DNA from: Myrica gale
Taxonomy: Eukaryota; Streptophyta; Magnoliopsida; Fagales; Myricaceae
Length of the DNA: 64,000 nt
Reading direction: 5' to 3'
Assembly (NCBI GenBank): GCA_963930655.1
Contig: OZ005611.1
Coordinates: 26,213,001 to 26,277,000 of the forward strand
A program made the position numbers and the translations under genes. Position 1 is the stretch's first letter; the number at the start of each line of letters is the position of its first letter. Shown here one piece after another: positions 1-9,710 of the stretch. The notes under the pieces were generated by a model. The model worked only from the letters and a program-made list of their open reading frames with translations. It was not told the DNA's origin and searched no databases.

Positions 1-505
1 TGCCCTTAGCTATGAACACTCCTTCGTGTCTATGAGGCTCCACCACAACCCTGCTTCCACCTTTCATTCCACCTCTACCACCACCTCGGCCTCCACGTCC
101 ACCACCACCACCTCGGCCGCCACGTCCACCACCACCACCTCGGCCTCCACGTCCACCACCACTGTCACCAAATCTTCCTCCACCGCCTCTGCCTCTGCCT
201 CCATCACCCCTGCCTCTGAATCCTCCATCACCCCTGCCCCTGAATCCTCCACCACCACCACGCCCTGCACAAGATAAATAGATTCGAAAGACAAAATCCA
301 GCATTAGACCAGAGGAAAATAGATGCGTCCAGTAGAGATTACAAACGAAATCGCATAAAGCTTATATCTTTTCATTACAAAAATCGAATAACTTTTCGCA
401 GATAATTTTCTAAGCTTTCTAGGCAAAACCAGAACCAGAGGCAAAAGAAGAGAAAATGCAGAGTAGTAAGATCGTTCTGCTTAAGCTACCTCTAGGAGGT
501 CTCAT
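1..505 (-). CDS. FIB: Fibrillarin (rRNA 2'-O-methyltransferase), 5' end, partial
   Basis: Fibrillarin is the methyltransferase of box C/D snoRNPs; it acts in the nucleolus on pre-rRNA. Two exons are visible. Exon 1 (490-505) encodes only MRPPR plus one base and ends at a GT donor. Exon 2 (1-264) starts after a CAG acceptor, and the join gives MRPPRGRGGGGGFRGRGDGG. Exon 2 encodes an Arg/Gly-rich GAR domain of about 70 residues, then the conserved start of the fold, VEPHRHEGVFIAKG. The tiny MRPP first exon and the GAR-to-VEPHRH transition are the family's usual layout. The 225-bp intron is 265-489. The methyltransferase core lies off the left edge. Start choice is firm because the MRPP peptide matches the family. 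The long Ser/Thr reading frame on the plus strand here is only the antisense of the Gly/Arg codons. Confidence 0.93.
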
Positions 506-590
506 TGCAGCGAGTTTGAGTGGGGAGAGAGAGAGAGCGACTGAAAGAAGTGCGTCCAAGGGTTGAAACGGAAAGTGACGGAGGTTTGGG

Positions 591-614
591 ATTTATAGTG
601 GAAAGTTAGGGTTT
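591..614 (-). promoter_or_regulatory. Fibrillarin core promoter: TATA box and telo-box
   Basis: On the minus strand CTATAAAT (591-598) lies about 90 bp upstream of the fibrillarin ATG. Directly upstream of it is AAACCCTAA (606-614), the telo-box found in promoters of plant ribosomal-protein and nucleolar genes. The pairing fits coordinated expression with ribosome-biogenesis genes. The role is inferred from motif and position only. Confidence 0.6.
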
Positions 615-639
615 AGGGGTTTTGGCTCCGGAAAACCTA

Positions 640-655
640 GGGGGGGGGGGGGGGG
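640..655. repeat. 16-base G homopolymer
   Basis: An uninterrupted run of 16 G residues lies just upstream of the fibrillarin promoter. Homopolymers of this length are unstable and error-prone in assemblies, so its exact length should not be trusted. Confidence 0.8.
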
Positions 656-1846
656 ACGGGTATCACACGGGATGCATTTCTTTTTATCCAGACCGTTGGT
701 ATGAAATTAACGCTTCAGATCATGCCACCTCATCTAAAGGTGCGAAAATCGTAGAAAAATGTCTGGAAAGTAAACAAGAAACGTACGCGATGTCGGTTTA
801 AGGGGGGTAGAGGCTATGCTATTATGCCCATCTTCCTGGTTGATGGTAGGGCTGCACAACCGGATTTCCAGTTCTTCTTGTACAGAAATGTGCTTTTTCT
901 ATCCATTTTGAATTCTAAAAATCTTAATGAAACTGTATCAAGTAGCTGAAGGACGATATGCATTTCAGTTCGATGAGGCAAATTTCAACCAAGAATTTGT
1001 CCGACCTGTTTTCTTTTTCCAATTATTTCTCGCCATTTCTCTGGTTTAACTTGTAGTTGGAGGGTAAAGGGGAAACATAGCCCCCATAAAAAGAGCAATT
1101 GGAGTGGGCTGGTCTTTTGTTGGTTGGTTAAGAGGATTCCCTCGCTTTTATTTTATTTTTTTGATGACGAGAAAATCCTCAAAAGTCGGACCCTTTTAGC
1201 TCAACCTTAAAGTACAAACCCCGAACCCCTGGACCGACCCCACAACCCAGGGAGCAGGTAAGTCAAGGACAATAATGGGGTGTTGGGCTCAAACTTGGGA
1301 CATGTTAGATCCCAAGCCAAAACCTTACCACCACACCAAACCCTTGGGGGTCCTCGCTTTTATTTCCTAACGCCACAATCTCTATACATTACTCATGTAT
1401 GTAATCCTGCTCAGGCATCACGCATCCCCTATTTTTCATGAATATCTGCCTTGTGGCTACACATGGATAGCAGGCCGGAGAGAGAAAGAGAGATTTTAAC
1501 AGTCTGATTAAACTGCTACGAAAGGTTTGTTGACATTAACAGATCAACAAGGAAAAGTCAGGCTTCTATTGTACAGACATTTGACCGATAGAAATATGGC
1601 AAAAAAAGAAAGAAAGAAAGAGGAGCCTACAATACCAATAGATGTCCGACTCAACGAGAACAGCCCCAAATAATAATTTCTTTGGGCTGAGAGCCCAAAT
1701 TCTAGCAGCACTGAAGGAGTGCACTCACATTCCAATCTACATTACAAAAGAAGCGCCTAGCGAAAACGAGTGCGTCTCAGAAAATTATTGTCGCGCGGCA
1801 AAATTGAAGTTCCACATATAACTGCTCCTTCCCTACAAACAAATAC
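656..1846. other. Intergenic DNA between uS9m and fibrillarin
   Basis: No coding exon is seen. The stretch includes the 3' flank of uS9m, a GAAA microsatellite near 1598-1620 and a GA-rich tract near 1476-1494. A segment at about 1140-1360 contains ggctcaaacttggga, faintly like a Pol III B box of a tRNA-derived SINE, but no convincing A box or tail could be paired with it. Confidence 0.4.
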
Positions 1847-4800
1847 TTAACGCTTGACCCATTGGAAGCTCTTTCTTGCTTTAGCTTTGCCTGGTTTTTT
1901 CCTTTCCACCACACGTGGGTCCCTTGTCAAGAAACCGGCTGCCAAAAAGAATAACTACTTCACAAGAAGTTCATAACATAACATTCATTTACTCAATAAA
2001 ATTTCTCTTCTATATATATATTAGTACGTCATTGTAACATCATTTCAACTAGTTTTTATATAACCAGAGGCCAGATTCCAGGCGCAACAAGCCATTTGAT
2101 TAATTCCTAAAGATCTGTTTCCAGATATTATATTTGAGCCACATCCAATAAGGTGGGATCGAACTTTATGGCTTCTTATGAAACAGGGATGTGCAAATTA
2201 CGGTATCTGGAGCAACCAAAAACTGAAATCCTATCATATATAAATACAATTTTACAGATTATACCAGCTCTGAGTGGAGGACGCAAGTCTGGTTCCCAAT
2301 TTTGCAAGGCCCTGCTGACCCCCAATCGAACTGCTCCAACTTGACCTGTAATCAAGCAAACTTGAATTCTTCAACAAGTAAAACTAACAAAAAGGATAGT
2401 GGAAAGTCCAAACCACTCAGTGACAATCTAACACATGCTAGAAGTATCGAATTGAACCCCTACCCACCACACGCTATGCAAGCAAGAGATAATTCACCAA
2501 AGACAAGGAATCTAGATAATCTAACTAAGAGGAACTGCTAAAAGCACTAGATCACTTAACGAGGTTTGTAAGAATTAAAAAATTAAAGCTTGGTCAAAAA
2601 CAATATCACCAACAGAAATTAATGACACGCAATTCTTGTTAGGTAAATTAGAGTACAAAGATGCATTACGAAAAAAAAAACTACAGCATACAAATGAGGC
2701 ATGCTGAACAAAGTGCTTTCTTACAGTTGACAGTTGGCTACGTAGATGCTATTTTTAACTCAAGCTAATACTCTATAGCAAGACATGATCAAACACAGTT
2801 ATAGAAAGCAATCTTGCAATTCATCTCACGTTCTGAGCAATTACTGGTTCTGGACATGGGAATGGATTCTTTTTTCTTTTCCTTTGTTTTGTGTGAGGAA
2901 TCAAGCTAAAGCTGCTTCTCAAATTTTCGTACCTGCATGACTTCTGATAATTCACCAAAGACAAGGATTCATGTTACCAACCCCAAGCACTTTAAGACTA
3001 ACAATATTTTACAGCCAAATATATGACATATCTAACTGATTATAATCTAATGATTGAGATAAGACAGACATTCAAGTCTTTTGGTTAAATGACTAACTTT
3101 AGAGGAAAATTATAGCGCTTGCGGGCTCAGCTCCATTATAGATATATAAAGATGTCAGGCAACAATAACATATTGCACAAAAGACCATAAACTCCAATCA
3201 AAAAGTGAAAAAGAAGCAATAAGAGAACTAAATCTGAGTGTGTTTAGTTAGTAGAGGATGGTTTGAGTCAATCAAGGTTAAGTGCGACAAAGAGATGGTG
3301 GAACATCTCTGCATTCAGTGCTTGGTACCTAGGGAGCTTTTAACCCTTCTTTTATATAGTGTGCATTATGCCACAATCCATGTAAGGCCTATTTATATCG
3401 CGGCAGATTAAAAGATAGGAAGGAAAACAGGAAATATAGGAATTGAATTCAAAGTGGTGGGTAGTATCAGTCCACTATGAATGTTTGAAGGTGGATTAAC
3501 TAAACATTTATAAAGGAGAACTCCCTTGCTCAGGCTCAAAGATACTTTGATCCTTATTGTTCTTTTTCCAGCTCTTCACATTACCACAGGTAAATGCAGC
3601 CTTACAGATTGTCTATTTTGTATGCCTTTGCTTCCTGTCCATATGCGGCACAGGCCTATTTTCTTTTATTTATCTATTTTTTAACCGTAGAATCCTATTT
3701 GCTGATAAAAATAATAATAAATGTTACATAGAGGTCATGTTTCCGATTTTGCTATCCAGAATGAAACATTCCCACATGATATCAAAAAGAAAAACTTGCC
3801 CAGTTTGCTGCAATAGAGAGAAAGAGGCAGAGAGATGGCAGAAGGGCTGAAAAAGTATATGATGATTCTTTTTTTTTTCCTTTATTGTTATTGAGCAAGA
3901 ACTGAATTCAACCCACTCATAATGATCTTAAAACTTAAATATAAATCTATGCTCAGATTTTGCGCTACAACATTTGGACTCACCTGAGACACCACCTCCT
4001 TTCACAGTACAGTCGACATCCCAAAGGCCCAAGGTTTTCGTCTCAGAAAAAGGTCGTAGGAGAGCAGCACGATGATCAAGCATCGGAAAGTAGACATCGA
4101 ATTGTTTATCATTAATAACAAATTTTCCATCACCAGGTTGGATCCAGACACGTGCTATGCTGCATTTCCTTCTCCCAGTTCCATAAGCTCTTCCCTTCTC
4201 GTCAACTTGTCTCACTCTTGCTTTGGCAACTTCCTCCTGTTTCTGGCGCTCTATTTCAGCTCTCGTGATTTTTTTTGTATTTTTCTCATAACGCATTTCC
4301 TCTATTTCACTTAGAGGTGGCAATCCTTCAATTCCTTCAAAGTCCTTCAGGGCAATCAAACTGTCCAGCATTTCATCAGTGATACCAGATGCAGCAATAA
4401 GGTCGCCAAATGCACGATTTGGGCCTGCAATAGATACAGTTAGTAAGCACAAAAATGAGTTGTTAATCTGCCAAGCTGATATAAGCACCGACACAGTCAA
4501 ACCTACAAAAAACTAGCTTAAGTCGTGTTTTGTTCAACCCGGTCAAGCTTAAGTTGTTCTATACCAAACTTGTACAATACACTACCTGGCTTGGCCAATA
4601 TGCTAGTACCCAAACCTAGAAAAATCTCAAGGAAAATGCGAAAAATAAAAAATAGAAATCGATGTCCACATTCCCTAATCAGAAATCCAAAGCTCCAGAC
4701 TCAAGGAAAAAGGCCTTATGCCAGATTAGAAACTACTATTATATTTCATTCTTCATAGGAACATATGTACTTTCAACAAAACTGAAACGCTTTTATGATA

Positions 4801-5466
4801 TTCAAATCCGTAAAATCATGCAATGCAATCGAAACATAACCACCCAGCAAGGCATAGTTACTCCACAACCTGATAATCCAAAATAACTAATAAGGATTCC
4901 TTTTCTCGTAAATTTTAGTTTACAATGGAGTAGGTCATTGATTTACCTTTGAGTATAGCACTAAGCTCCCGCTCCTCCCTCTCGAGCCTCGCAGCATCCT
5001 CCCGGCTCTTCTGTGCACTGTCAACACTACTCCTACTCTCACCCCCGGTGTCACCGAACTCCCGGACCGCCTCCTTTTCTAGACTAAACAAGTCGTTCAT
5101 GGTCTCCTCCTCCACCAATCTACCGGGCTTGAACAGCTCCGCAGTGGCCCAGTTCTCCTCGCCGCTCGTCTTCTCCTCGCTTCCTCTCAACCACGACTGA
5201 TCATCCTCGGGGGACGAAGGGATTCCGGCGAGGTTCCCGGAGTCTTGGGTAAAGAATTGGTCGAACTTTCCATCACTCTCGTGGGGGAGATTCCATTGAG
5301 TCGATGCGGATTGGTCGAATTTGCCATCGTTGCTATTGCTGCTGTTGGAGAAGAATTTCGGAAGGGGAGAGAAGGTGAGGTTTGGGTGGGGATATGTGCA
5401 GGACGTCGACGAAAGTTGGGTGAGGCGACGGATATGTGAGGGTTTGGGGAGGAGACGAGAGAGCAT
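1847..5466 (-). CDS. RPS9M: Mitochondrial small-subunit ribosomal protein uS9m (RPS9M)
   Basis: A component of the mitochondrial ribosome small subunit. Four exons join in frame: 4947-5466, 3984-4424, 2265-2345 and 1847-1938, giving 377 residues, all with GT/AG borders. The chosen start, [14 protein letters not shown], is Arg/Ser-rich and acid-free, like a mitochondrial presequence; an upstream in-frame ATG at 5565 would bury it. Residues ~50-220 form a divergent acidic linker ending in a charged helix. The S9 domain follows: [45 protein letters not shown], then the basic tail [17 protein letters not shown] that reaches toward the decoding site. The S9 fold and its C-terminal KR are intact. 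Exons 3 and 4 (27 and 30 residues) are too short to show as long reading frames and were found by extending the family signature. Intron 2 (2346-3983) is 1.6 kb with no gene inside. Neighbouring fibrillarin is on the same strand but independent. Confidence 0.93.
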
Positions 5467-5543
5467 TGTGATTGTTGGAAGCAGAGGTGACGACGGAGTT
5501 CCAGTGGGAGGGGTGGATTTTTGGTAGGGTTTTAGAATTGGAA

Positions 5544-5775
5544 GTAAAGATCCGACCCGGTCCAAATGAGAAAAGTAAGCAGGGCTATTTGGGATGGGTC
5601 ATGGATCTTAAAACACATGCTATTGTGCATGTTAGCTTTGTACATGAATATTATTGGACGTAAAGATCCGACCCGGTCCAATTGAGGACAGTAAGCATGG
5701 CTATTTGGTATGGGTCATGGATCTTAAAACACATGCTAATGTGCTGTTAGCTTTGTACATGAATATTTTTGGTGT
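5544..5775. repeat. Tandem duplication, ~116-bp unit, upstream of uS9m
   Basis: gtaaagatccgacccggtcc occurs at 5544 and again at 5660, and the following ~110 bp match closely (both contain atgggtcatggatcttaaaa and gctttgtacatgaatatt). The duplication starts about 80 bp upstream of the chosen uS9m ATG, so it lies in its leader or promoter. The short reading frames here are repeats of each other, not genes. Confidence 0.85.
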
Positions 5776-7012
5776 TACCACCAACATAGTTGTTTTCCTT
5801 TGCTTAGGCTATCAAGCATCGACTTGCACATTTGTATTATGAAAGTATGTTATGCTTAGACCACACCACAATCTAAAAATCATTCATTCAAAAAAGTTAG
5901 TAACTAAGAGAAACTGTTCTGTAAGGTTATTGGAGTGAACTATAGCTAAAGGGCTGGTAAATTTCAGATCTGTGTAGTCCCTCAAGCCTCACAGATCATA
6001 TGGGTTTGCATTTACAGTAAGAGTGACTTCAAAAAATTATTTACACTTAAAAAATTAGAACTTGAGACCCCAAGAGAAGCACACCTTTAAGTCTAAGATT
6101 CTGACCATCCATGTCAACCCCTAAGAATTATAACTCATTCATTAAACAAAGCGAGATCTTGATAACAATCAAACAAATTTTCCAACAAAACTTTAGGTCT
6201 ATCTATATATCATATGATAATTAATCCATTTGAATGCTTTTATTCTTCTTGACTGAACATTTCACTGTATCCTAATAACAAGGAAGAGTTTTTTTTTTAA
6301 AAAAATATATCAAATGAGACTTTCTATTACTTAAAAAACAATTAAAGTCCTGGGATATATTCGTTTTCACACTTTTTTCAGGATTCTAAGTATATTCACA
6401 AAACAACCACCGAACATATTCATAATTCAAACACAAACATCAATATATCTTACACCATCTCTAACAATTTTTTAATTTTTTATTCAATATAAATTTTCTC
6501 TCTCTATATTTTTTCACATAACTTCAATATTTTTTTATTAAACAATTACATCAAAACATTTATCTCTTCACTTTACACAAACACTAATAAAATACTATTC
6601 AACATAAATATTCACAACTTCTCTAAAATTCTATATTTTTACTCAAAACGAATGTAGGTCATATTTTGGGACGTTGGGCGGCCGAGATGGCTGGCTATAA
6701 CATGAGCAGCCCCGAAAGAAAAGTGGTCTTACCGAACAAAACAAGCAACATTCAACATATTTTGGGTTATTTAGGCCTCGGATCTAATCAACATTTGAAC
6801 AGATTTATCAAACTCATAAAAAGGAACTCCCCCACGTTAAAGTTGTAATGTTTTAACCAAGGAGGTCATGACTCATAACACACGCATTCATTATCATCCT
6901 GAAAATAAATTTTCCTTCATTTATAAACGCATTCATTTATTGAATATCGTGGGTCAAGGGTGATTTGGCTGCCAATATTATATATATACGTTTGGTTTGG
7001 CACACGGGTAAG
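5776..7012. other. AT-rich intergenic DNA between uS9m and SRC2 copy 1
   Basis: No gene or recognisable transposon protein. The stretch 6000-6660 is strongly AT-rich with runs of A and T. The last ~20 bases (from about 6995) begin the upstream homology shared with the SRC2-like copy 2 unit, where the partner starts near 9530. Confidence 0.5.
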
Positions 7013-7020
7013 TGAGGAAG

Positions 7021-7214
7021 GCTGCGTTTGTCACTAAAATTTTACCCAAAATTTTATCTCTCCTAATAAAATACTTCAATATAATCTCTCTCTCTTCCAT
7101 CAAAAAATATAAAATATTACAAAAACTATAAAATATTACTTCTTTCTTCACTTTTTCACTAAACCCAATACCAACACTAAACCCAATACCAAAAATTTTA
7201 CCGCACAAACCCAC
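7021..7214. mobile_element. Small MITE (hAT-like) with a paralogous empty site
   Basis: The ends are loosely inverted (GCTGCGTTTGTCAC... against GCGTGGGTTTGTGC... on the other strand). It is flanked by tgaggaag and gcaggaag, an imperfect 8-bp duplication. The second SRC2 unit reads agtgaggaagtagtac continuously at about 9549-9564, without these ~200 bp, so the insertion postdates the gene duplication. The 8-bp duplication points to hAT-type transposition. Confidence 0.6.
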
Positions 7215-8050
7215 GCAGGAAGTAGTACAAAGTTGTCGCCGAGGAAAAGTAGAAGTAGTAGGTACTGGTAATATTTAAAATAAGAGATAAAGGACTGTAC
7301 ATGTCATGAACGACACCGCCCCCGAAACAACCTAGGATTCATTCTTACGTGCCTCCATTCTACCTCCTGCCTTCCTCGGATAAGCATTTCCCCCACAATA
7401 TAGAGCGGGTGGCTTCGTCAACGCATCTTAATCACGCAATTTTCTTTTAATTAATATACACGTATCTCGATAAGGAACACTAATACATATAAAAGGAAAC
7501 ATAACACGAAAGTCCAAATTTTAACCACGGAGACAACCCATTAGAGTTATCTGATCACGCAATTACTACTCTTAACGAAGTCTGCACCGCCACATGTCAT
7601 TCAAAAGCATTAAGCTGCCGAACCTAATGCTTAGTGGTTAAGCATTCGCGATCACTACTCCCTCCCAATAACCCTATCCTAACTTCTTTTCCCGTTATGA
7701 CCTTTCGCAAAAAACATACACCAACACGGTAATTCATGCTCCAAAATTTTAAATTCAAATTTTGTATTCTCAACTAAACGACAGGATCTGGATCTCACCA
7801 TTTAAAAGATAAAAACTAATAATTTTCAAATAATCTCATCCTGTAATATTTACGTGTGGAAGTAGGTAGAGATGGTAGAATATGGTAACTTTTCAAATTA
7901 AAATTTAAAACGACAGCCTCCGGACTCCGCATCTAACCATAGAGTTGGCAAAGAAAAAGAATCCGAAGGACAGAGGTGACAATATCGGTTGATATTGTAA
8001 TAAACGCATAAAGCAAGGGCAAATGCAAACCCCGTTTTCTCATTGGGACC

Positions 8051-8056
8051 TATAAA
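8051..8056 (+). promoter_or_regulatory. TATA box of SRC2-like copy 1
   Basis: TATAAA in the context gggacctataaattccgg lies 81 bp upstream of the ATG at 8137. The same sequence is kept upstream of copy 2, which supports a shared core promoter. Confidence 0.7.
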
Positions 8057-8136
8057 TTCCGGAGCTCACGTAGAGACTCAGAGACGCAGCCATTCGACTC
8101 AGCAGTTTCAGATCCGGTAAAAAAAAAAAATCCAAA

Positions 8137-9081
8137 ATGTCGTCTCGCTTTGAAATAGAGGTCAAGGTCTCATCCGCCAGGGACCTCAAGAACATGAACT
8201 GGCGCCACGGCCCCCTCAGGCCCTACGCCGTCGTCTGGGTGGACCCCAACAAGAAGTCCTCCACCCGGATCGACGACCAGGGCGACACCTGCCCCCACTG
8301 GGACGAGACTCTTGTCATCCCCGTCCCGGGCTCCATCGAGGAGTACTCCACTCTCTACATCGACATCGTCCACGCCGGCCGCGCCGAGGAGGACGTGTCC
8401 AAGCCGCTCGTCGGCTCCGCTAGGCTCAAGCTTACGGAGGTCCTCGACGACGTGGGTTTCGGCGAACGCACCCAACGGAGCCTGCAGCTCAAAAGACCCT
8501 CCGGTAGACCCCACGGCAAGGTTGACGTTAAGGTGGAGATCAGACAGCCACGCTACCGTGCGCCCGACCCCTACTATGCTCCATCTTACGGGGTCCCACC
8601 ACCATCTGGTTCCAGGTCCCTAGACTACTCTGCTCCGCCACCCTACGGCAAACCATATGCCGCACCACCACAAGATCCTTACTATTCTGCCCCCCCACCG
8701 GCCGGTTACCCCCCCTACGGTGGGTACAACGCTCCAGCGCCAGCTCCTTATGGTGCACCAGCTCCAGCTCTTTATGGTGCACCAGCGCCAGCTCCTTACG
8801 GTGCACCAGCGCCAGCTCCTTACAGTCAGCCAAGTTACGGGCAGGCACCGTATGGCGGGGAGTACAGACAAGTGGAGGAGAAAAAGAAGAGCAAGTTTGG
8901 GATGGGGACGGGATTGGCTGTGGGGGCGGTGGCAGGGGTGCTTGGTGGACTGGCAATTAAGGAGGGGTTTGACTACGTGGAGGACAAGATCGAGGACGAC
9001 GCGGCGGACAAAGTTGAGGACAATTTGGATGAGGAGAGGTTTGATGATGATGATGCAGGATACGACCGAGACGACTTCTAG
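8137..9081 (+). CDS. SRC2: SRC2-like C2-domain protein, copy 1
   Basis: An intronless gene encoding 314 residues of the SRC2 type (soybean gene regulated by cold 2), small C2 proteins of plant endomembranes linked to cold, calcium and ROS signalling. Residues 1-~135 form a C2 domain ([38 protein letters not shown]). Acidic residues line the Ca-binding loops, though calcium binding itself is not shown. Then comes a Pro/Tyr/Gly-rich region with four octapeptide-like units of the APAPAPYG type, a glycine-zipper hydrophobic segment [17 protein letters not shown], and an Asp/Glu-rich tail ending DDF. The CDS is GC-rich against AT-rich flanks, as usual for this intronless family. The tandem paralogue at 29465 is nearly identical but has one APAPAPYG unit, so copy 1 has gained about 24 residues by repeat expansion. 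Confidence 0.93.
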   Translation: MSSRFEIEVKVSSARDLKNMNWRHGPLRPYAVVWVDPNKKSSTRIDDQGDTCPHWDETLVIPVPGSIEEYSTLYIDIVHAGRAEEDVSKPLVGSARLKLTEVLDDVGFGERTQRSLQLKRPSGRPHGKVDVKVEIRQPRYRAPDPYYAPSYGVPPPSGSRSLDYSAPPPYGKPYAAPPQDPYYSAPPPAGYPPYGGYNAPAPAPYGAPAPALYGAPAPAPYGAPAPAPYSQPSYGQAPYGGEYRQVEEKKKSKFGMGTGLAVGAVAGVLGGLAIKEGFDYVEDKIEDDAADKVEDNLDEERFDDDDAGYDRDDF

Positions 9082-9327
9082 ACTCTGCTCTGTGGTTCCG
9101 TCACCCACTTCATGTGTTATTTTCTTTCCCTTTTCGAAGTTTCGACTTGCGATTGTCTTTTTGTAATGGCTAAAAGGAACACGTGTCCGGAAAATAAATT
9201 GGAAAAAAAAAAGAATACAGAGGAGTGGGGCGTGCTTGTTTATGTCATCTTTTATATTTCAAAGAGTTGTCTGTCCGGCAGGCAATTTCCATGTTTACTG
9301 TTCTGGTGTTTTTCTTTCTGGGTGCTC

Positions 9328-9520
9328 ACGTAGAGACGCAGCATTACGACTCAACAGTCTCAACCAGTTTCAGATCCAGTCACATAAAAAATATTCCAAA
9401 ATGTCATATCGCTTCGAAGTAGAGGTCAAGATGAGGGACCTCAAAAACGTGAACAGGCGCCACGGCCCCCTCAGGCACTTCGCCGTCGTCTGGGTGGACC
9501 CCAATAACAAGTCCTCGAAA
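9328..9520 (+). pseudogene. Truncated third SRC2-like copy (leader plus N-terminus)
   Basis: Starting inside the 3' flank of copy 1, a leader like that of the two genes is followed at 9401 by an ATG and about 35 codons of the C2 domain ([28 protein letters not shown]). The VLSA segment before RDLKN is lost in frame, and homology stops near 9518. The next bases are homologous to the region upstream of copy 1. The RFEVEVK and KNVN variants resemble copy 2 more than copy 1. It has no rest of gene and no plausible function. Confidence 0.85.
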
Positions 9521-9529
9521 CAACCAGAC

Positions 9530-9676
9530 CCGGTTGGCTCATGCGAAAGTGAGGAAGTAGTACAAAATTGTCGCCGAGAAAAAACTAGTAGTAGTACATT
9601 TTGGTAATAAAATTAGAGAGAAAGGACAGTACATGAACGTGACTGCCCCCGAAAGAACCTAGGATTCATTCTTATG
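9530..9676. other. Duplicated SRC2 upstream segment (second unit)
   Basis: This stretch matches the region upstream of copy 1 (~6995-7349 minus its MITE): both share gtgaggaag-tagtacaaa and cctaggattcattctta. It marks where the second SRC2 unit begins, before the large insertions that separate it from its own gene at 29465. Confidence 0.75.
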
Positions 9677-9710
9677 GGGAGTGAGTAACTATTATGGGGA
9701 GTGAGTAACT

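Noticed and set aside
26..294. Ser/Thr-rich plus-strand and Val/Glu-rich minus-strand reading frames
   Set aside because: They are the wrong frames of the fibrillarin Gly/Arg repeat; the third minus-strand frame gives GAR sequence followed by VEPHRHEGVFIAKG.
1140..1360. tRNA-derived SINE
   Set aside because: One B-box-like stretch only; no A box at the right distance, no tail and no flanking duplication could be shown.
2490..2973. 22-bp direct repeat gataattcaccaaagacaag in uS9m intron 2
   Set aside because: The two copies are ~457 bp apart with no other shared sequence that I could extend; not enough to call an element.
3557..3850. 97-codon open frame on the plus strand
   Set aside because: It lies inside uS9m intron 2, antisense, and resembles no family; chance open frame in AT-rich DNA.
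8170..9166. Several long antisense and out-of-frame open frames over both SRC2 genes
   Set aside because: Expected shadows of GC-rich codons; the C2-domain frame is unambiguous and duplicated.
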